Shown: piece by piece, positions 16,715 to 25,496 of the stretch
Numbering within the stretch: position 1 is the first letter of the stretch
How the letters are laid out: each line of letters opens with the position of its first letter
Assembly (NCBI RefSeq): GCF_014349155.1
Contig: NZ_JACSIT010000138.1
Location: 72,759-136,758 of the forward strand
Origin: Neolewinella lacunae
GTDB taxonomy: Bacteria; Bacteroidota; Bacteroidia; Chitinophagales; Saprospiraceae
Direction: 5' to 3'
Length of the DNA stretch: 64,000 nt
Position numbers and translations under genes: made by a program
The notes under the pieces: model-generated
Seen by the model: the letters and a program-made list of their open reading frames with translations, nothing else
Database searches by the model: none
Told to the model about the DNA's origin: nothing

Positions 16715-17026
16715 GACGGTATGGATTCAGTAAGTAAAGTGCTCCAGGGGTGAGCTCCTCAATGTGCTCTCCGCTTTCTTGCAAAAAACAAAAGTAGCCA
16801 ATCTCTGGCCACAAAACCAAGCTGTCCACACAGTAAGTTCCGGTAGCGAAAATTCCAAAATATTGTAAACTAGCGAATTACACTATCCTCTGCCAGCGCA
16901 GCAACCCCACTTTAGGACCTTGCCCTACCCTGCCGGCCTTCCCCCCCAAAATCCCCCATCTGCGGGATTTCCCCCAAGGTGTAACACCCCCCACCTTCGC
17001 TGCATAAAGCAAAAAACTAACCCAAC
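16715..17026. other. Intergenic region without a recognised gene
   Basis: Divergent gap between the Rrf2 gene and a lipoprotein gene. It contains C-rich stretches (CCCCCCAAAATCCCCC, ATTTCCCCC) near 16940-16975. I see no ORF or RNA here; it must hold both promoters. Confidence 0.5.
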
Positions 17027-17353
17027 ATGAATCGTTTACTTTTCCTCGGCCTCTTGGCCATCACGCTTTTCACCACTGCCTGCGGAGGCGATGACGATGG
17101 GGGCGGACCAGGATTCTGCACCAACGAAACTTTCAGCAACGACATCAGCGCAGCCGTTTCGCGCCTCAGCGACGCAGCGCTTGCCTACTCCAACGACCCC
17201 TCCACGGCCAACTGCAACGCCTACAAAAACGCCGCCCGGGACTACCTGGACGAGGTACGGCGCTTCGAGGGCTGCGCCACCCTCAACACCCGCCAGGAAT
17301 TTCGCGACGCCCTGCGCGAGGCCGAGGAATCGGTGGATATGATCCAGTGCTGA
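17027..17353 (+). CDS. Small lipoprotein of unknown function
   Basis: 108 aa. Signal peptide with lipobox LFTTACGG followed by an Asp/Gly-rich linker (DDDGGGPG), typical of Bacteroidota surface lipoproteins. The mature part is helical and contains four further cysteines (FCTNE, ANCNAYK, EGCATL, MIQC) that could form two disulfides. I do not recognise a family. It is followed by a strong bidirectional terminator and faces a convergent gene. Confidence 0.75.
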   Translation: MNRLLFLGLLAITLFTTACGGDDDGGGPGFCTNETFSNDISAAVSRLSDAALAYSNDPSTANCNAYKNAARDYLDEVRRFEGCATLNTRQEFRDALREAEESVDMIQC

Positions 17354-17376
17354 TCCCCCAGCGCTTGCCCAAATGA

Positions 17377-17415
17377 AGAAAGCCCGGCGGAGTGAATACT
17401 CCGCCGGGCTTTCTT
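17377..17415. terminator. Bidirectional intrinsic terminator
   Basis: A perfect 17-bp stem (AGAAAGCCCGGCGGAGT, 17377-17393) with a GAAT loop and its complement to 17414, with A and T flanks on both sides. It lies between convergent lipoprotein genes. Confidence 0.9.
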
Positions 17416-17430
17416 GTTGGAAGGTGAAAA

Positions 17431-17811
17431 TCAATGCTGCTTGAGCAACAACACCCGCTGTTCGACCGTATCGGCCAGCATCCTGATTTCCAGGGTGTCG
17501 GCGTTGAGTTTGTCAACAGCCACGATGCGCTCGGGCGAACCCGCCTGGGTCGTGTCCTGGGCAAAGAGAAATCCCCGCTGGTAGCGCCACTCGCCGGCCT
17601 CTTCGTAGCGGAGGGTAGAGCGGAAAGTGTAGCGGTTGTCCGGCCGGAAGACAAACCCGATCTCCGCCGGGTCAATCCGCAGGCTGTCTTGCCCTTGCAT
17701 CACGCTTACCGCTTCCCACTCTCCCAGGAGCAGCAGGTCATCGCGTTCACAAGCAAAAAGGGCCAATCCGCAAAAGGCAAGGGGGAAAACCCGCAGAAGG
17801 TGCATCCGCAT
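17431..17811 (-). CDS. Lipocalin-like small lipoprotein
   Basis: 126 aa. Signal peptide with lipobox LALFACER; then LLLLGEWEAVSVMQG, a start typical of the lipocalin-like proteins of Bacteroidota (GxW..), and a beta-rich remainder (YTFRSTLRYEEAGEWRYQRG). The ligand is unknown. The ATG immediately follows the nhaD stop (TAA-ATG), so it is the second gene of an nhaD operon. Confidence 0.75.
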   Translation of the reverse strand: MRMHLLRVFPLAFCGLALFACERDDLLLLGEWEAVSVMQGQDSLRIDPAEIGFVFRPDNRYTFRSTLRYEEAGEWRYQRGFLFAQDTTQAGSPERIVAVDKLNADTLEIRMLADTVEQRVLLLKQH

Positions 17812-19203
17812 TTAGAATATGGTTTCGATGGCAACAAAAACCGCCGCACCAGCCGCAAAGCCGATTAGAGCCAGCCAACTGATTTTTTTGAAGTACCAGA
17901 TGAAATCGATCCGCTCCATTCCCATCGCCGCCACGCCAGCGGCGGAACCAATGATGAGCATTGAGCCACCCGTGCCCGCTGAATAGGCAATGAAGTGCCA
18001 CAGTTTATCATCAATAGCGTACTCGGCCAGGTCGTACATACCCATTGAGGCCGCCACCAGAGGAACGTTGTCGATGATGGCAGATAGGAAGCCGAGAATG
18101 AAAATGACCCAATCCTGGTTAGGAATAACACTCTGCAGGCTTTCGGCCACGGCGCGCAACGCCCCCACGTCTCCCACCACAATGGTTTCCAGCGCGGCAA
18201 CGGCCATGAGGATACCGAGGAAGAACAAAATGGAAGACATCTCAATCCGGCTCAAGGCCTTGTGGGCCGAATAAGCCGCCTTACGCTCCTCGTCAAAGTC
18301 TTCCTCGGGGTGAATGTACTCCGAGACCAACCAAACCACACCCAGGCTGAGCATCATCCCCAGGTAGGGGGGCAAGTGCGTGAGCGTTTTGAAAATGGGC
18401 ACGAAGACAATCATCCCCAGGCCCAGGAAAAGCATCGTGCGGCTGGACAGCAGGCGATCATCCCCACCCTCGGGGTTGTCCAATTCATCACTGATAATTT
18501 CCCCCTGAAAGGGCTTAAGGAAACTGGCCACCAGAAAGGGCAGGGCAAAACAAACAATGGACGGCACAATCAGGAACTCCATCAAGCCCGCCGTACTTAC
18601 CCGCTTCCCGATCCAGAGCATCGTAGTAGTAACATCACCGATCGGGGACCATGCTCCCCCCGCATTTGCCGCTATCACGATGAGGGAAACGTACCAGATG
18701 CGGAGGTCGCGGTCGGGGACGAGTTTACGCAGCAGCGTAACCAGCACAATCGTTGCCGTGAGGTTATCGATGATGGCCGAAAGGATGAAGCCCAGTCCGC
18801 CCACAATCCACAACAGGCGCTTGCGGGACCGGGTACGTACCCAGCCCTTCAGCACGTCAAAGCCGCGGTGCAGGTCCACAATCTCGACAATGGTCATTGC
18901 CCCGATGAGGAAGATGAGGATCTCCGCCGTCTTGCCCAGGTGGTGCAGGAGGTTGGCCGTGAAGCCCTCTTCCGCCACCAGGTGGTCCATCGCGTGGTCA
19001 CCCCCGGCGTCGGTGGCCATACTGAAGATGTGTTCGTGACCATCAATGATGGCCAGCGATCCGTTGTTGAAGCCCAGGCTCAGCAAGGCCCAGCAAAGTG
19101 CCCCCATCAACAGCGCCGGCACGGTTTTATCCAGGCGCAAGGGGTGCTCGAAGACAATGACAATGTAGCCAATAATAAAGCAGGCAATGACGGCTGTAAG
19201 CAT
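17812..19203 (-). CDS. nhaD: NhaD-type sodium/proton antiporter
   Basis: 463 aa, about 12-13 membrane segments. IDNLTATIVLVTLLRKLVPD, AANAGGAWSPIGDVTTTMLW and, in the second half, SAIIDNVPLVAASMGMY with GGSMLIIGSAAGVA are diagnostic of NhaD in the ion-transporter superfamily; the paired discontinuous helices carry the ion-binding Asp and Thr/Ser residues. A His-rich hydrophilic stretch (about 60-88) follows the second helix. It exports Na+ or Li+ for protons, as expected for a marine or halotolerant bacterium. It heads a two-gene operon with the lipocalin-like lipoprotein. Confidence 0.93.
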   Translation of the reverse strand: MLTAVIACFIIGYIVIVFEHPLRLDKTVPALLMGALCWALLSLGFNNGSLAIIDGHEHIFSMATDAGGDHAMDHLVAEEGFTANLLHHLGKTAEILIFLIGAMTIVEIVDLHRGFDVLKGWVRTRSRKRLLWIVGGLGFILSAIIDNLTATIVLVTLLRKLVPDRDLRIWYVSLIVIAANAGGAWSPIGDVTTTMLWIGKRVSTAGLMEFLIVPSIVCFALPFLVASFLKPFQGEIISDELDNPEGGDDRLLSSRTMLFLGLGMIVFVPIFKTLTHLPPYLGMMLSLGVVWLVSEYIHPEEDFDEERKAAYSAHKALSRIEMSSILFFLGILMAVAALETIVVGDVGALRAVAESLQSVIPNQDWVIFILGFLSAIIDNVPLVAASMGMYDLAEYAIDDKLWHFIAYSAGTGGSMLIIGSAAGVAAMGMERIDFIWYFKKISWLALIGFAAGAAVFVAIETIF

Positions 19204-19343
19204 GGTAGATGGTATGATTGATCGTAGTTGGTCAGGCCCTCCCGCCTACCCCGATAGCCGGGATGGGAGGACAGATCCTGGGCGTAATTCCGCGTGCGGT
19301 GAAACTACGGAACGACGGTGCAATCAAAAGAAAATTTTGCGAA

Positions 19344-20426
19344 TTAAACATACTTCTCCCCAAATTCCTTCTCCGCACGCTCCCGCAAAGCCTTTATCTC
19401 CTGCTCCCGGCTGCGGGGGTAGACGACCAGTACATCGCCCTCATCAATGACCATCAGGTCGTCAATGCCGCCAATGACCAGCAGCTTCCCTTCGGGCCCC
19501 CGCACGTAGCTGTTGTGGACGTCCTCCAGCAAGATGGGCCCACCGGCCACGACGTTGCCCGCCCCATCTTTGGGGCTTTCCTGGTACAACGCTCCCCAGG
19601 CCCCCAGATCCGACCAGCCGAACTGCGCCGGGATGGTGAAAATATTGTCCGCGTGCTCCATAATGGCGTAGTCCACGGAGATGCTCGGGGTCTGGGGGTA
19701 AAACTCATCGATGAAGGCCTGTTCCTCCGGGGTATTATAGCAGGGCAATCCGTGGGAGAGCAGGGCATAAATCTCGGGGGCGTAGCGCTCGTAAGCACTC
19801 AGTACCGTTTTGGCCCGCCACACAAAAATGCCCGCGTTCCAGAGATAATCGCCGCTGGAGAGAAAAGATTGGGCAGTGACCAGGTCGGGTTTCTCCGCAA
19901 AGCGCCGCACGGGATAGACCCCATCCCGTCCCAGCGCATCGGCAAACTGGATATACCCGTACCCCGTGTGCGGGCGGTCGGGCGCAATGCCCAGCGTAAC
20001 GAGGGCATCGTTGGCAGCCGTGAAGTCCAAAGCCTTGTTGACGTTGTCCGCAAATAGCCCTTCGTTGAGGATCAGCGCATCCGAAGGGGCAATGACGATG
20101 TTGGCATCGGGGTCCAGACCATGCAGTTTGAAGGCCGTATAGGCCACACACGGCGCGGTGTTGTTGCGGCTGGGCTCGCAGAGGATTTGCCCGCCGTCAA
20201 GTTCCGGAAGCTGCTCCAGCACCTGCGCCCGGTAACGGCCATTGGTCACTACGAAAATTTTATCCGCAGTAGTTACCCGCAAAAACCGTTCGAAGGTGAG
20301 CCGCAGCAGACTGCGCCCGTCACCCATGATGTCGAGAAATTGTTTGGGCTTGGCTTCGCGGCTGGCGGGCCAGAACCGGGAACCAACGCCACCGGCCATG
20401 ATGGCTACGTAGGTATGAGCGGACAT
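19344..20426 (-). CDS. manC: Mannose-1-phosphate guanylyltransferase
   Basis: 360 aa. Makes GDP-mannose from mannose-1-phosphate and GTP for polysaccharide or glycan synthesis. IMAGGVGSRFWPASREAKPKQFLDI is the nucleotide-binding signature (shown in part: GGVGSRFWPASR, KPKQFL). EPSRNNTAPC, TGYGYIQF, FAEKPD, NAGIFVWRA and WSDLGAWGALY are all in the expected order. Length matches single-domain GDP-mannose pyrophosphorylases without the isomerase domain of ManC/AlgA fusions. No glycan genes adjoin it. Confidence 0.95.
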   Translation of the reverse strand: MSAHTYVAIMAGGVGSRFWPASREAKPKQFLDIMGDGRSLLRLTFERFLRVTTADKIFVVTNGRYRAQVLEQLPELDGGQILCEPSRNNTAPCVAYTAFKLHGLDPDANIVIAPSDALILNEGLFADNVNKALDFTAANDALVTLGIAPDRPHTGYGYIQFADALGRDGVYPVRRFAEKPDLVTAQSFLSSGDYLWNAGIFVWRAKTVLSAYERYAPEIYALLSHGLPCYNTPEEQAFIDEFYPQTPSISVDYAIMEHADNIFTIPAQFGWSDLGAWGALYQESPKDGAGNVVAGGPILLEDVHNSYVRGPEGKLLVIGGIDDLMVIDEGDVLVVYPRSREQEIKALRERAEKEFGEKYV

Positions 20427-20428
20427 AG

Positions 20429-20496
20429 TAAGGGGATAAAGGATTAAATAATTAAAGGTTTGAAGGTCTGAAGGATTGAATAATTGAAGGACTGAA
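20429..20496. repeat. GGATTAAA/GGATTGAA purine tract
   Basis: Degenerate units of GGAT(T)AAA, AAGGTCTGAAGGATTGAA and similar run from the manC start to the MITE. Complementary units (AATCCTTTACTCC) lie at 20749-20778 on the other side of the MITE, so the MITE seems to have inserted between two halves of an inverted repeat. Confidence 0.6.
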
Positions 20497-20499
20497 TAA

Positions 20500-20652
20500 G
20501 AGCTTGTCTAAAATTTTTAAGAACTGATAATCAATGACTTATGGTTCTGGCTAGACAAAAAATTGCGCGCATAGTGAACTACGTAAGCCATTTTTTGTGA
20601 CGCCAGGCTCATAAGTGCTTGGTTATCAGGAAGTAAAAATTTAGACAAGCTC
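20500..20652. mobile_element. MITE, 153 bp, with terminal inverted repeats and TAA duplication
   Basis: Begins GAGCTTGTCTAAAATTTTTA and ends with its near-perfect complement (20633-20652). TAA occurs directly on both sides (20497-20499 and 20653-20655), a 3-bp target duplication. The interior is also an imperfect palindrome (CTGATAATCAA near 20524 against TTGGTTATCAG near 20620; ACAAAAAAT against ATTTTTTGT). There is no ORF. The 3-bp TNA duplication and GAGC(T/C)TGTC ends suggest mobilisation by an IS5-family (IS1031-type) transposase. Confidence 0.85.
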
Positions 20653-20763
20653 TAAGCAGTAAGTATTGCATTACAAATGAGTGAAAGCCATGGAGTCTTG
20701 TCAGGAAAGGGTGCCATAACTGCCTAACCTATCCCCTGCGGCAGCCCCCTAATCCTTTACTCC

Positions 20764-21453
20764 TTAATCCTTTAATCCTTCACCAAGCAGATCAGGCCGT
20801 CGCTCGCGCGTACGTTTTTCGGCTTCGTTTTCCCGCCATTCGTCAATAGCGGGGAGGTTGCCACTCAGCAGGATGGGTGGCACGGCCCTTCCCCGCCACT
20901 CCGCCGGGCGGGTATAGACGGGGGGAGCCAGCAAATCGTCTTGAAAGCTGTCCGTCAAAGCACTGGTCTCGTCGTTGAGCACACCGGGCAAAAGGCGGCC
21001 CACCGCATCCACCACCACCGCAGCGGCCAGTTCGCCACCCGAAAGGACGTAATCCCCAATGCTGATTTCCAAGGTAACGTATGCATCCCGAATCCGTTGG
21101 TCGATGCCTTTGTAATGTCCGCAAATGAGCAATAAATTTTCGCCCAGGCTCAGCTGGTTGGCCCGCCGCTGGGCAAAACGCTCCCCGTCGGGGGTCAGGT
21201 AAATCACCTCGTCGTAAGTCCGTGCAGCAAGCAGCTTGTCGAGAAGATCGGCCAGGGGCTCGCAGCGCATCACCATGCCTGCACCGCCGCCAAACTGGTA
21301 ATCGTCCACGCTGCGGTGCTTACCGATGCCGTACTTGCGCAGGTCGTGAATGGCCACCGTCAGCAAGCCATCGTCCTTAGCCCGCTGCATGATGGAGTGG
21401 GAAAGGGGAGAATCGAGCAACTCGGGCAGTACAGTAATGATGTCGAAATGCAC
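20764..21453 (-). CDS. trmD: tRNA (guanine-N1)-methyltransferase, m1G37
   Basis: 229 aa from GTG at 21453 (VHFDIITVLPELL). A longer in-frame start at 21501 would add 16 residues unlike the family. TrmD methylates G37 of tRNAs reading CNN/CGG codons, a SPOUT-fold knotted dimer. DYQFGGGAGMVMRCEPL, LICGHYKGIDQRI and the SAM-binding EISIGDYVLSGGELAA are diagnostic, and RPAEWRGRAVPPILLSGN is the C-terminal linker with catalytic region. It stands alone rather than in the rpsP-rimM-trmD-rplS cluster. Confidence 0.96.
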   Translation of the reverse strand: MHFDIITVLPELLDSPLSHSIMQRAKDDGLLTVAIHDLRKYGIGKHRSVDDYQFGGGAGMVMRCEPLADLLDKLLAARTYDEVIYLTPDGERFAQRRANQLSLGENLLLICGHYKGIDQRIRDAYVTLEISIGDYVLSGGELAAAVVVDAVGRLLPGVLNDETSALTDSFQDDLLAPPVYTRPAEWRGRAVPPILLSGNLPAIDEWRENEAEKRTRERRPDLLGEGLKD

Positions 21454-21519
21454 AGGACAGGGGTAAATGAGCCGGTACCGTAGCAGTACACGGCGGGGCA
21501 AAGCTACGACACGCGGGAC

Positions 21520-22008
21520 TTAGCGGCTTCGGTTGGCCCGGACTTTGAGGTAACGCGACCAACCATTGTAAATGAGGCGGAAAGGCATCAGCACCGCCGC
21601 TACAATGGCCCAAACCCCAAAGAAGCGGTACTCCGCCCGCAGGTAGTTGTTGAGTACTTCGCCCTCCCCCGGGGCAAACTGCCGGATGAGGACATCCGGC
21701 CCTTCTTCGTCGAAAAAAATGACGAATGCATTAAAATTTTCCACCATCCAGAAGATCAGGGGAACGAGGGCGAGGCTCAGCAAACCTTGCAGGGTCAGCA
21801 AATCCCGCAACCAGCTGATCCGCAACAGGAACAGGTAGCGCGTCAGGGTAATGGCCACCACAATGTACACCAGGTTGGGTACCAGGAAAGGGAAACCGGG
21901 CAGTTGGGTATAGATCGGGGCCAGCACCAGGGCCGCCAACAGCAGGGTGAAGGCCCACCAAAGGGATTCGTAAAGCGCCTGGGGAGGCTGGGGTGCACTG
22001 GCCATCAT
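21520..22008 (-). CDS. Four-helix membrane protein of unknown function
   Basis: 162 aa with four hydrophobic segments (about 16-34, 42-62, 70-90, 130-148) and a basic C-terminus (RYLKVRANRSR). No family is recognised. It lies 66 nt upstream of trmD on the same strand, so they may be co-transcribed. A -7 box TACTTTTG reads toward it at 22022-22029, and an oriented 19-bp element lies 43 nt upstream of its start. Confidence 0.65.
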   Translation of the reverse strand: MMASAPQPPQALYESLWWAFTLLLAALVLAPIYTQLPGFPFLVPNLVYIVVAITLTRYLFLLRISWLRDLLTLQGLLSLALVPLIFWMVENFNAFVIFFDEEGPDVLIRQFAPGEGEVLNNYLRAEYRFFGVWAIVAAVLMPFRLIYNGWSRYLKVRANRSR

Positions 22009-22051
22009 CGGAGGTTTGGCACAAAAGTACGGCGGGCGGCACGCAATTACG

Positions 22052-22070
22052 GGGCGCGGACGCAGGTGCC
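22052..22070 (-). repeat. Dispersed 19-bp element, copy 4
   Basis: GGCACCTGCGTCCGCGCCC on the minus strand, reading toward the gene starting at 22008, 43 nt away. Confidence 0.85.
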
Positions 22071-22074
22071 GGGC

Positions 22075-22210
22075 AATAGATAAAGGAGCAAAGGGGCAAA
22101 GGGGTTGAGTAGTTCATAGTTCAGTAGCTCGTCCACATCCCTTAATCCTTTCCCCCCTTTATTCCCTTAATCCTTTCCCCCCTTACTCCTTTGCCCCTTT
22201 AATCCCTTCC
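22075..22210. repeat. Purine/pyrimidine tracts and ATAGTTC unit between two 19-bp elements
   Basis: GATAAAGGAGCAAAGGGGCAAAGG (22078-22101), TAGTTCATAGTTCAGTAG (22110-22127), then inverted CTTTCCCCCTTTA-type units to 22210. The arrangement is symmetric between elements 4 and 5, which face outward to divergent genes. Confidence 0.7.
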
Positions 22211-22212
22211 CT

Positions 22213-22231
22213 GGCACCTGCGACCGCGCCC
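22213..22231 (+). repeat. Dispersed 19-bp element, copy 5
   Basis: Perfect GGCACCTGCGACCGCGCCC, reading toward the histidine kinase start 49 nt downstream. Confidence 0.9.
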
Positions 22232-22280
22232 TATAAAACCGGTGGAACACTGAAGGCGTTTTCCTGCCACAACCGTACCC

Positions 22281-23693
22281 ATGTCTGCCCAAGAAAAACC
22301 CGCGAACCTACTGCAGCAACTGCGGGATTTCCCCCTCTTTGCCGGGGTGAAAGACAGTGCCCTGCAGTGGCTCATCGACCACAGCCGCTACCGCTGCTAC
22401 GCCAAAGACGACTACGTTTTTCGGGAGGGGGACCCCACCGACCATATGCAGATCATCCTGGAGGGCAGTTTCCTCATCCGCCGCGAAAAAGGCGGGCGCA
22501 AACGCGAACTCGGCGTATGGGAAGCCCCCTACGTAACGGGGGTGCTGCCCTTTAGCCGGATGACTCACGCTGGTGCCGACGGCCTGGCCCTCGAAACAGC
22601 CTGCCTCCTGGAATTGCACCGCGATCTTTTCGTCGAAATGGTCAACGTCAGCTACACCCTCGTGCAGGCCCTCGTTGGTGCCATGACCGATCGGGTCCGC
22701 GACTTCCAGCAGATTCGGCTGATGGACGAGAAGCTACTGGCACTGGGAAAAATGAGCGCGGGCCTCGCCCACGAACTTAACAACCCCGCTTCGGCCATCG
22801 TCCGGTCCAGCCAGGCACTGCATAAGCACCTGGCCCAGACTCCCGTCCGCTTCAAGCAACTGGTAACCATGCGCGTCGATGCCGACGCCGTCGATGAAGT
22901 CAACCGCGTCCTCTTCGACCGCATCCAGGCCCGCAGCGATACCTCCGAACTTACGCTGATGCAACGCGAAGCGCTGGGTGACGAGTTACTGGACTGGCTG
23001 GAAGACCACGACATTCCCCAGGCCGATGATTTGATCGACACCTTTATCGACTGGGATTTCCACCCCGGGCACCTCGACGCCATTGCCGAGGCCATCCCCC
23101 CCGAAGCCCTGGCTCCCGTCATCTGGTGGATCGACACCTCCCTGACCACCGAAAGCCTGGTCAGCGAAATCCAGACCGCTTCGGGCCGCATCGCCGAGCT
23201 GATCTCCTCCATCAAAACTTATAGTCATATGGACAGTGAGCCGAGCATGGAGTTCATCGACGTGAGCGAGGGGCTGAAGTCTACCCTGACGATGCTCAAA
23301 TTCCGCTTTAAGCAAAAAAACGTGTCCCTCAACAAAGAAACCCAACCCAACCTGCCCAACATCAAGGCGCTGGCCGGCGAACTCAATCAGGTCTGGACCA
23401 ACCTCATCGCCAACGCCCTCGATGCCCTGCCCGCCGATGGGACGGGAAAAATCTCGGTGCGCACCTACCAACTCCGCGATAACCTTTGCGTGGATATTGA
23501 AGACAATGGATCGGGCATCCCCGCAGACATCCAAAGCCAGATTTTTGACCCCTTCTTCACTACCAAGGGCGTGGGCGAGGGCACGGGAATGGGCCTCGAC
23601 ATCGTCCAGCGCGTCTTGAAACGGCACGGCGGCACGGTAGGTGTAGAGAGCCAGCCCGGCCGCACCTGTTTCCGCGTATGTTTCCCGCTCTAG
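22281..23693 (+). CDS. Cyclic-nucleotide-domain sensor histidine kinase
   Basis: 470 aa, no membrane segments, so cytoplasmic. An N-terminal cNMP-binding-like domain (about 12-130: FPLFAGVKDSALQWLIDHS, YVFREGDPTDHMQIILEGSF) is followed by a DHp helix with phospho-acceptor His164 in SAGLAHELNNPASAI. The C-terminal HATPase domain has N-box WTNLIANALDALP, G1 DIEDNGSGIP, F-box FDPFFTTKGVGEGTGMGLDI. It is immediately upstream (42 nt) of a response-regulator/flavoprotein fusion, its evident partner. The signal may be a nucleotide or redox cue; unproven. Confidence 0.93.
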   Translation: MSAQEKPANLLQQLRDFPLFAGVKDSALQWLIDHSRYRCYAKDDYVFREGDPTDHMQIILEGSFLIRREKGGRKRELGVWEAPYVTGVLPFSRMTHAGADGLALETACLLELHRDLFVEMVNVSYTLVQALVGAMTDRVRDFQQIRLMDEKLLALGKMSAGLAHELNNPASAIVRSSQALHKHLAQTPVRFKQLVTMRVDADAVDEVNRVLFDRIQARSDTSELTLMQREALGDELLDWLEDHDIPQADDLIDTFIDWDFHPGHLDAIAEAIPPEALAPVIWWIDTSLTTESLVSEIQTASGRIAELISSIKTYSHMDSEPSMEFIDVSEGLKSTLTMLKFRFKQKNVSLNKETQPNLPNIKALAGELNQVWTNLIANALDALPADGTGKISVRTYQLRDNLCVDIEDNGSGIPADIQSQIFDPFFTTKGVGEGTGMGLDIVQRVLKRHGGTVGVESQPGRTCFRVCFPL

Positions 23694-23735
23694 TCTTCCC
23701 CACCCTCTTTTTCCATCTTCTACCAAGCACGCTCC

Positions 23736-25409
23736 ATGGCCAACGATAAAAAACCCATCATTCTTTCGGTTGACGACGACCAGCAGGTGCTGCGTTCCCT
23801 GAAGCGGGACCTGCGCAACCACTTTAAGGATGCGTACCGGATTGTTTCCACCACCAGCGCCCGCGAAGCCCTGGAAGCCACCGAAGAGATCAAAAGAAAG
23901 GGCGAAACCATCGCGCTTTTTCTCTCCGACCAGCGGATGCCGGAGATGCCGGGCGTCGAATTCCTGGAAAAGGCCAGGGTCTTTTTCCCCGACGCGAAGC
24001 GGACCCTCCTGACGGCCTACTCCGATACCCAGGCCGCCATTAAGGCCATCAACGACGTCCAGCTGGATTACTACCTGCTCAAACCCTGGGACCCGCCGGA
24101 AGAAAAACTCTACCCCGTGCTCGATGAGCTTTTGGAAGACTGGCAGTTGGGTTACCGCCCCGACTTCCAGGGCATCAAAGTTGTTGGCTACCAGTATTCC
24201 CCAAAATCCCACGACCTCAAGGATTGGCTGGCTTCCAACCTCAAGCCTTACCAGTGGGTCGATGCCCACAGTGAAAAGGGCGAAGAGCTGCTGGCCCTGC
24301 ACCATTGCAACAACAAGGAACTGCCCCTGGTGATCCTCGAAGACGGTGCAACGCTGCCGGCTCCCTCGCCCGCCGAACTGGCCGAGCGCCTGGGGATGAG
24401 TGCTTCGGTGGCCGAAGATCTTTACGACGTGGTCATCGTCGGTGGAGGGCCCGCTGGCATGGCCGCTGCCGTGTACGGTGGTTCGGAAGGCCTGAAAACC
24501 CTCCTCATCGAAAGCCGGGCGCCGGGGGGACAGGCCGGAACGAGCAGCCGCATCGAAAACTACCTGGGCTTCCCCAGCGGCATCTCGGGGGCAGAGCTGA
24601 CCCGGCGGGCCATGGCACAGACGCTCCGCTTCGGCGTAGAGGTTGTCACCCCCCGGGAAGTAGCGGACATCCGCATCCAGGACAATTACAAAATTCTCAC
24701 GCTCGACGACGGCAGCGAAGTGAAGAGCCGGGCCGTCATCCTCACCACGGGGGTACAGTACCGTCGCCTGGAAGCCGAGGGAGCCGATACTTTCAGCGGT
24801 GCCGGTGTCTACTACGGCGCGGCCATGACGGAAGCCAAATCCTGCGCTGATCAAACCATTTACGTGGTGGGAGGCGGTAATTCCGCCGGGCAGGGGGCAG
24901 TGTACCTCTCCAAATTCGCCCGGGAAGTCAATATCCTCATCCGCAAAAACGATCTGAGCTCCAGCATGTCGAGCTACCTCATTGACCAGATTGAGGGCAT
25001 CAGCAACATCAGGGTAATGGGGTTCCGGGAAATCGTTAAAGTCTGTGGAGACGAAGACCACGTGGAACGACTCGTGATTCAAAACCTTCAGGACGGCAGT
25101 ACTTACGAGACACCCGCCGACGCGGTGTTCATCTTCATCGGCGCACGTCCGCGGACAGGGTGGCTGGAGCGGGGTAAGATCCTTACCGACGGGCGGGGCT
25201 TTGTCCTTACCGGCCAGGCGCTGGTCGCTACGCCAGAACTGCGCAAAAGCTGGCCGCTGGAAAGACCGCCCTTCCTGCTGGAAACCTGCCAGCCTGGGGT
25301 CTTCGCCGCTGGCGACGTACGTTCCGGGGCCATGAACCGCGTAGCCAGCGCGGTGGGCGAAGGAGCGATGGCCATCAAGTTTGTTCACGAATATTTGGCG
25401 GAGAACTGA
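23736..25409 (+). CDS. Response regulator fused to thioredoxin-reductase-like flavoprotein
   Basis: 557 aa. Receiver domain (1-130): acidic pocket VDDD at 12-15, phospho-acceptor Asp65 in LSDQRMPEMPG, Thr/Lys in LLTAY and LKPW. A linker domain (about 145-220) follows. The C-terminal half (about 228-557) is a two-dinucleotide-fold oxidoreductase: FAD GGGPAGMAAAVYG, NAD(P) VVGGGNSAGQGAVYLS and FAD FAAGDVRSGAMNRVASAVGEG. The redox CxxC expected just before the NAD(P) fold is absent; that position reads EAKSCADQ with a single Cys. It resembles the known RR/TrxR-like fusions. Possible role: phosphorylation-controlled reductase or redox output, unproven. Confidence 0.93.
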   Translation: MANDKKPIILSVDDDQQVLRSLKRDLRNHFKDAYRIVSTTSAREALEATEEIKRKGETIALFLSDQRMPEMPGVEFLEKARVFFPDAKRTLLTAYSDTQAAIKAINDVQLDYYLLKPWDPPEEKLYPVLDELLEDWQLGYRPDFQGIKVVGYQYSPKSHDLKDWLASNLKPYQWVDAHSEKGEELLALHHCNNKELPLVILEDGATLPAPSPAELAERLGMSASVAEDLYDVVIVGGGPAGMAAAVYGGSEGLKTLLIESRAPGGQAGTSSRIENYLGFPSGISGAELTRRAMAQTLRFGVEVVTPREVADIRIQDNYKILTLDDGSEVKSRAVILTTGVQYRRLEAEGADTFSGAGVYYGAAMTEAKSCADQTIYVVGGGNSAGQGAVYLSKFAREVNILIRKNDLSSSMSSYLIDQIEGISNIRVMGFREIVKVCGDEDHVERLVIQNLQDGSTYETPADAVFIFIGARPRTGWLERGKILTDGRGFVLTGQALVATPELRKSWPLERPPFLLETCQPGVFAAGDVRSGAMNRVASAVGEGAMAIKFVHEYLAEN

Positions 25410-25463
25410 GTATGACTGAGGGCCGGCCAGCCTTCCCTCTCCTGCAAGGCGACTCCAACTATA

Positions 25464-25496
25464 GACTTATGGCTACCAGGCGGGAGGCATAAGTTA
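25464..25496. terminator. Hairpin between convergent genes
   Basis: ACTTATGGC...GGCATAAGT forms a stem of about 8 bp around a 12-nt loop between the flavoprotein stop and the convergent small gene. There is no strong T-run. Confidence 0.4.

Noticed and set aside
22986..25388. 800-codon minus-strand open frame
   Set aside because: It lies exactly antisense to the histidine kinase and flavoprotein fusion, both with complete domain signatures. Long antisense frames are expected in G+C-rich coding sequence.
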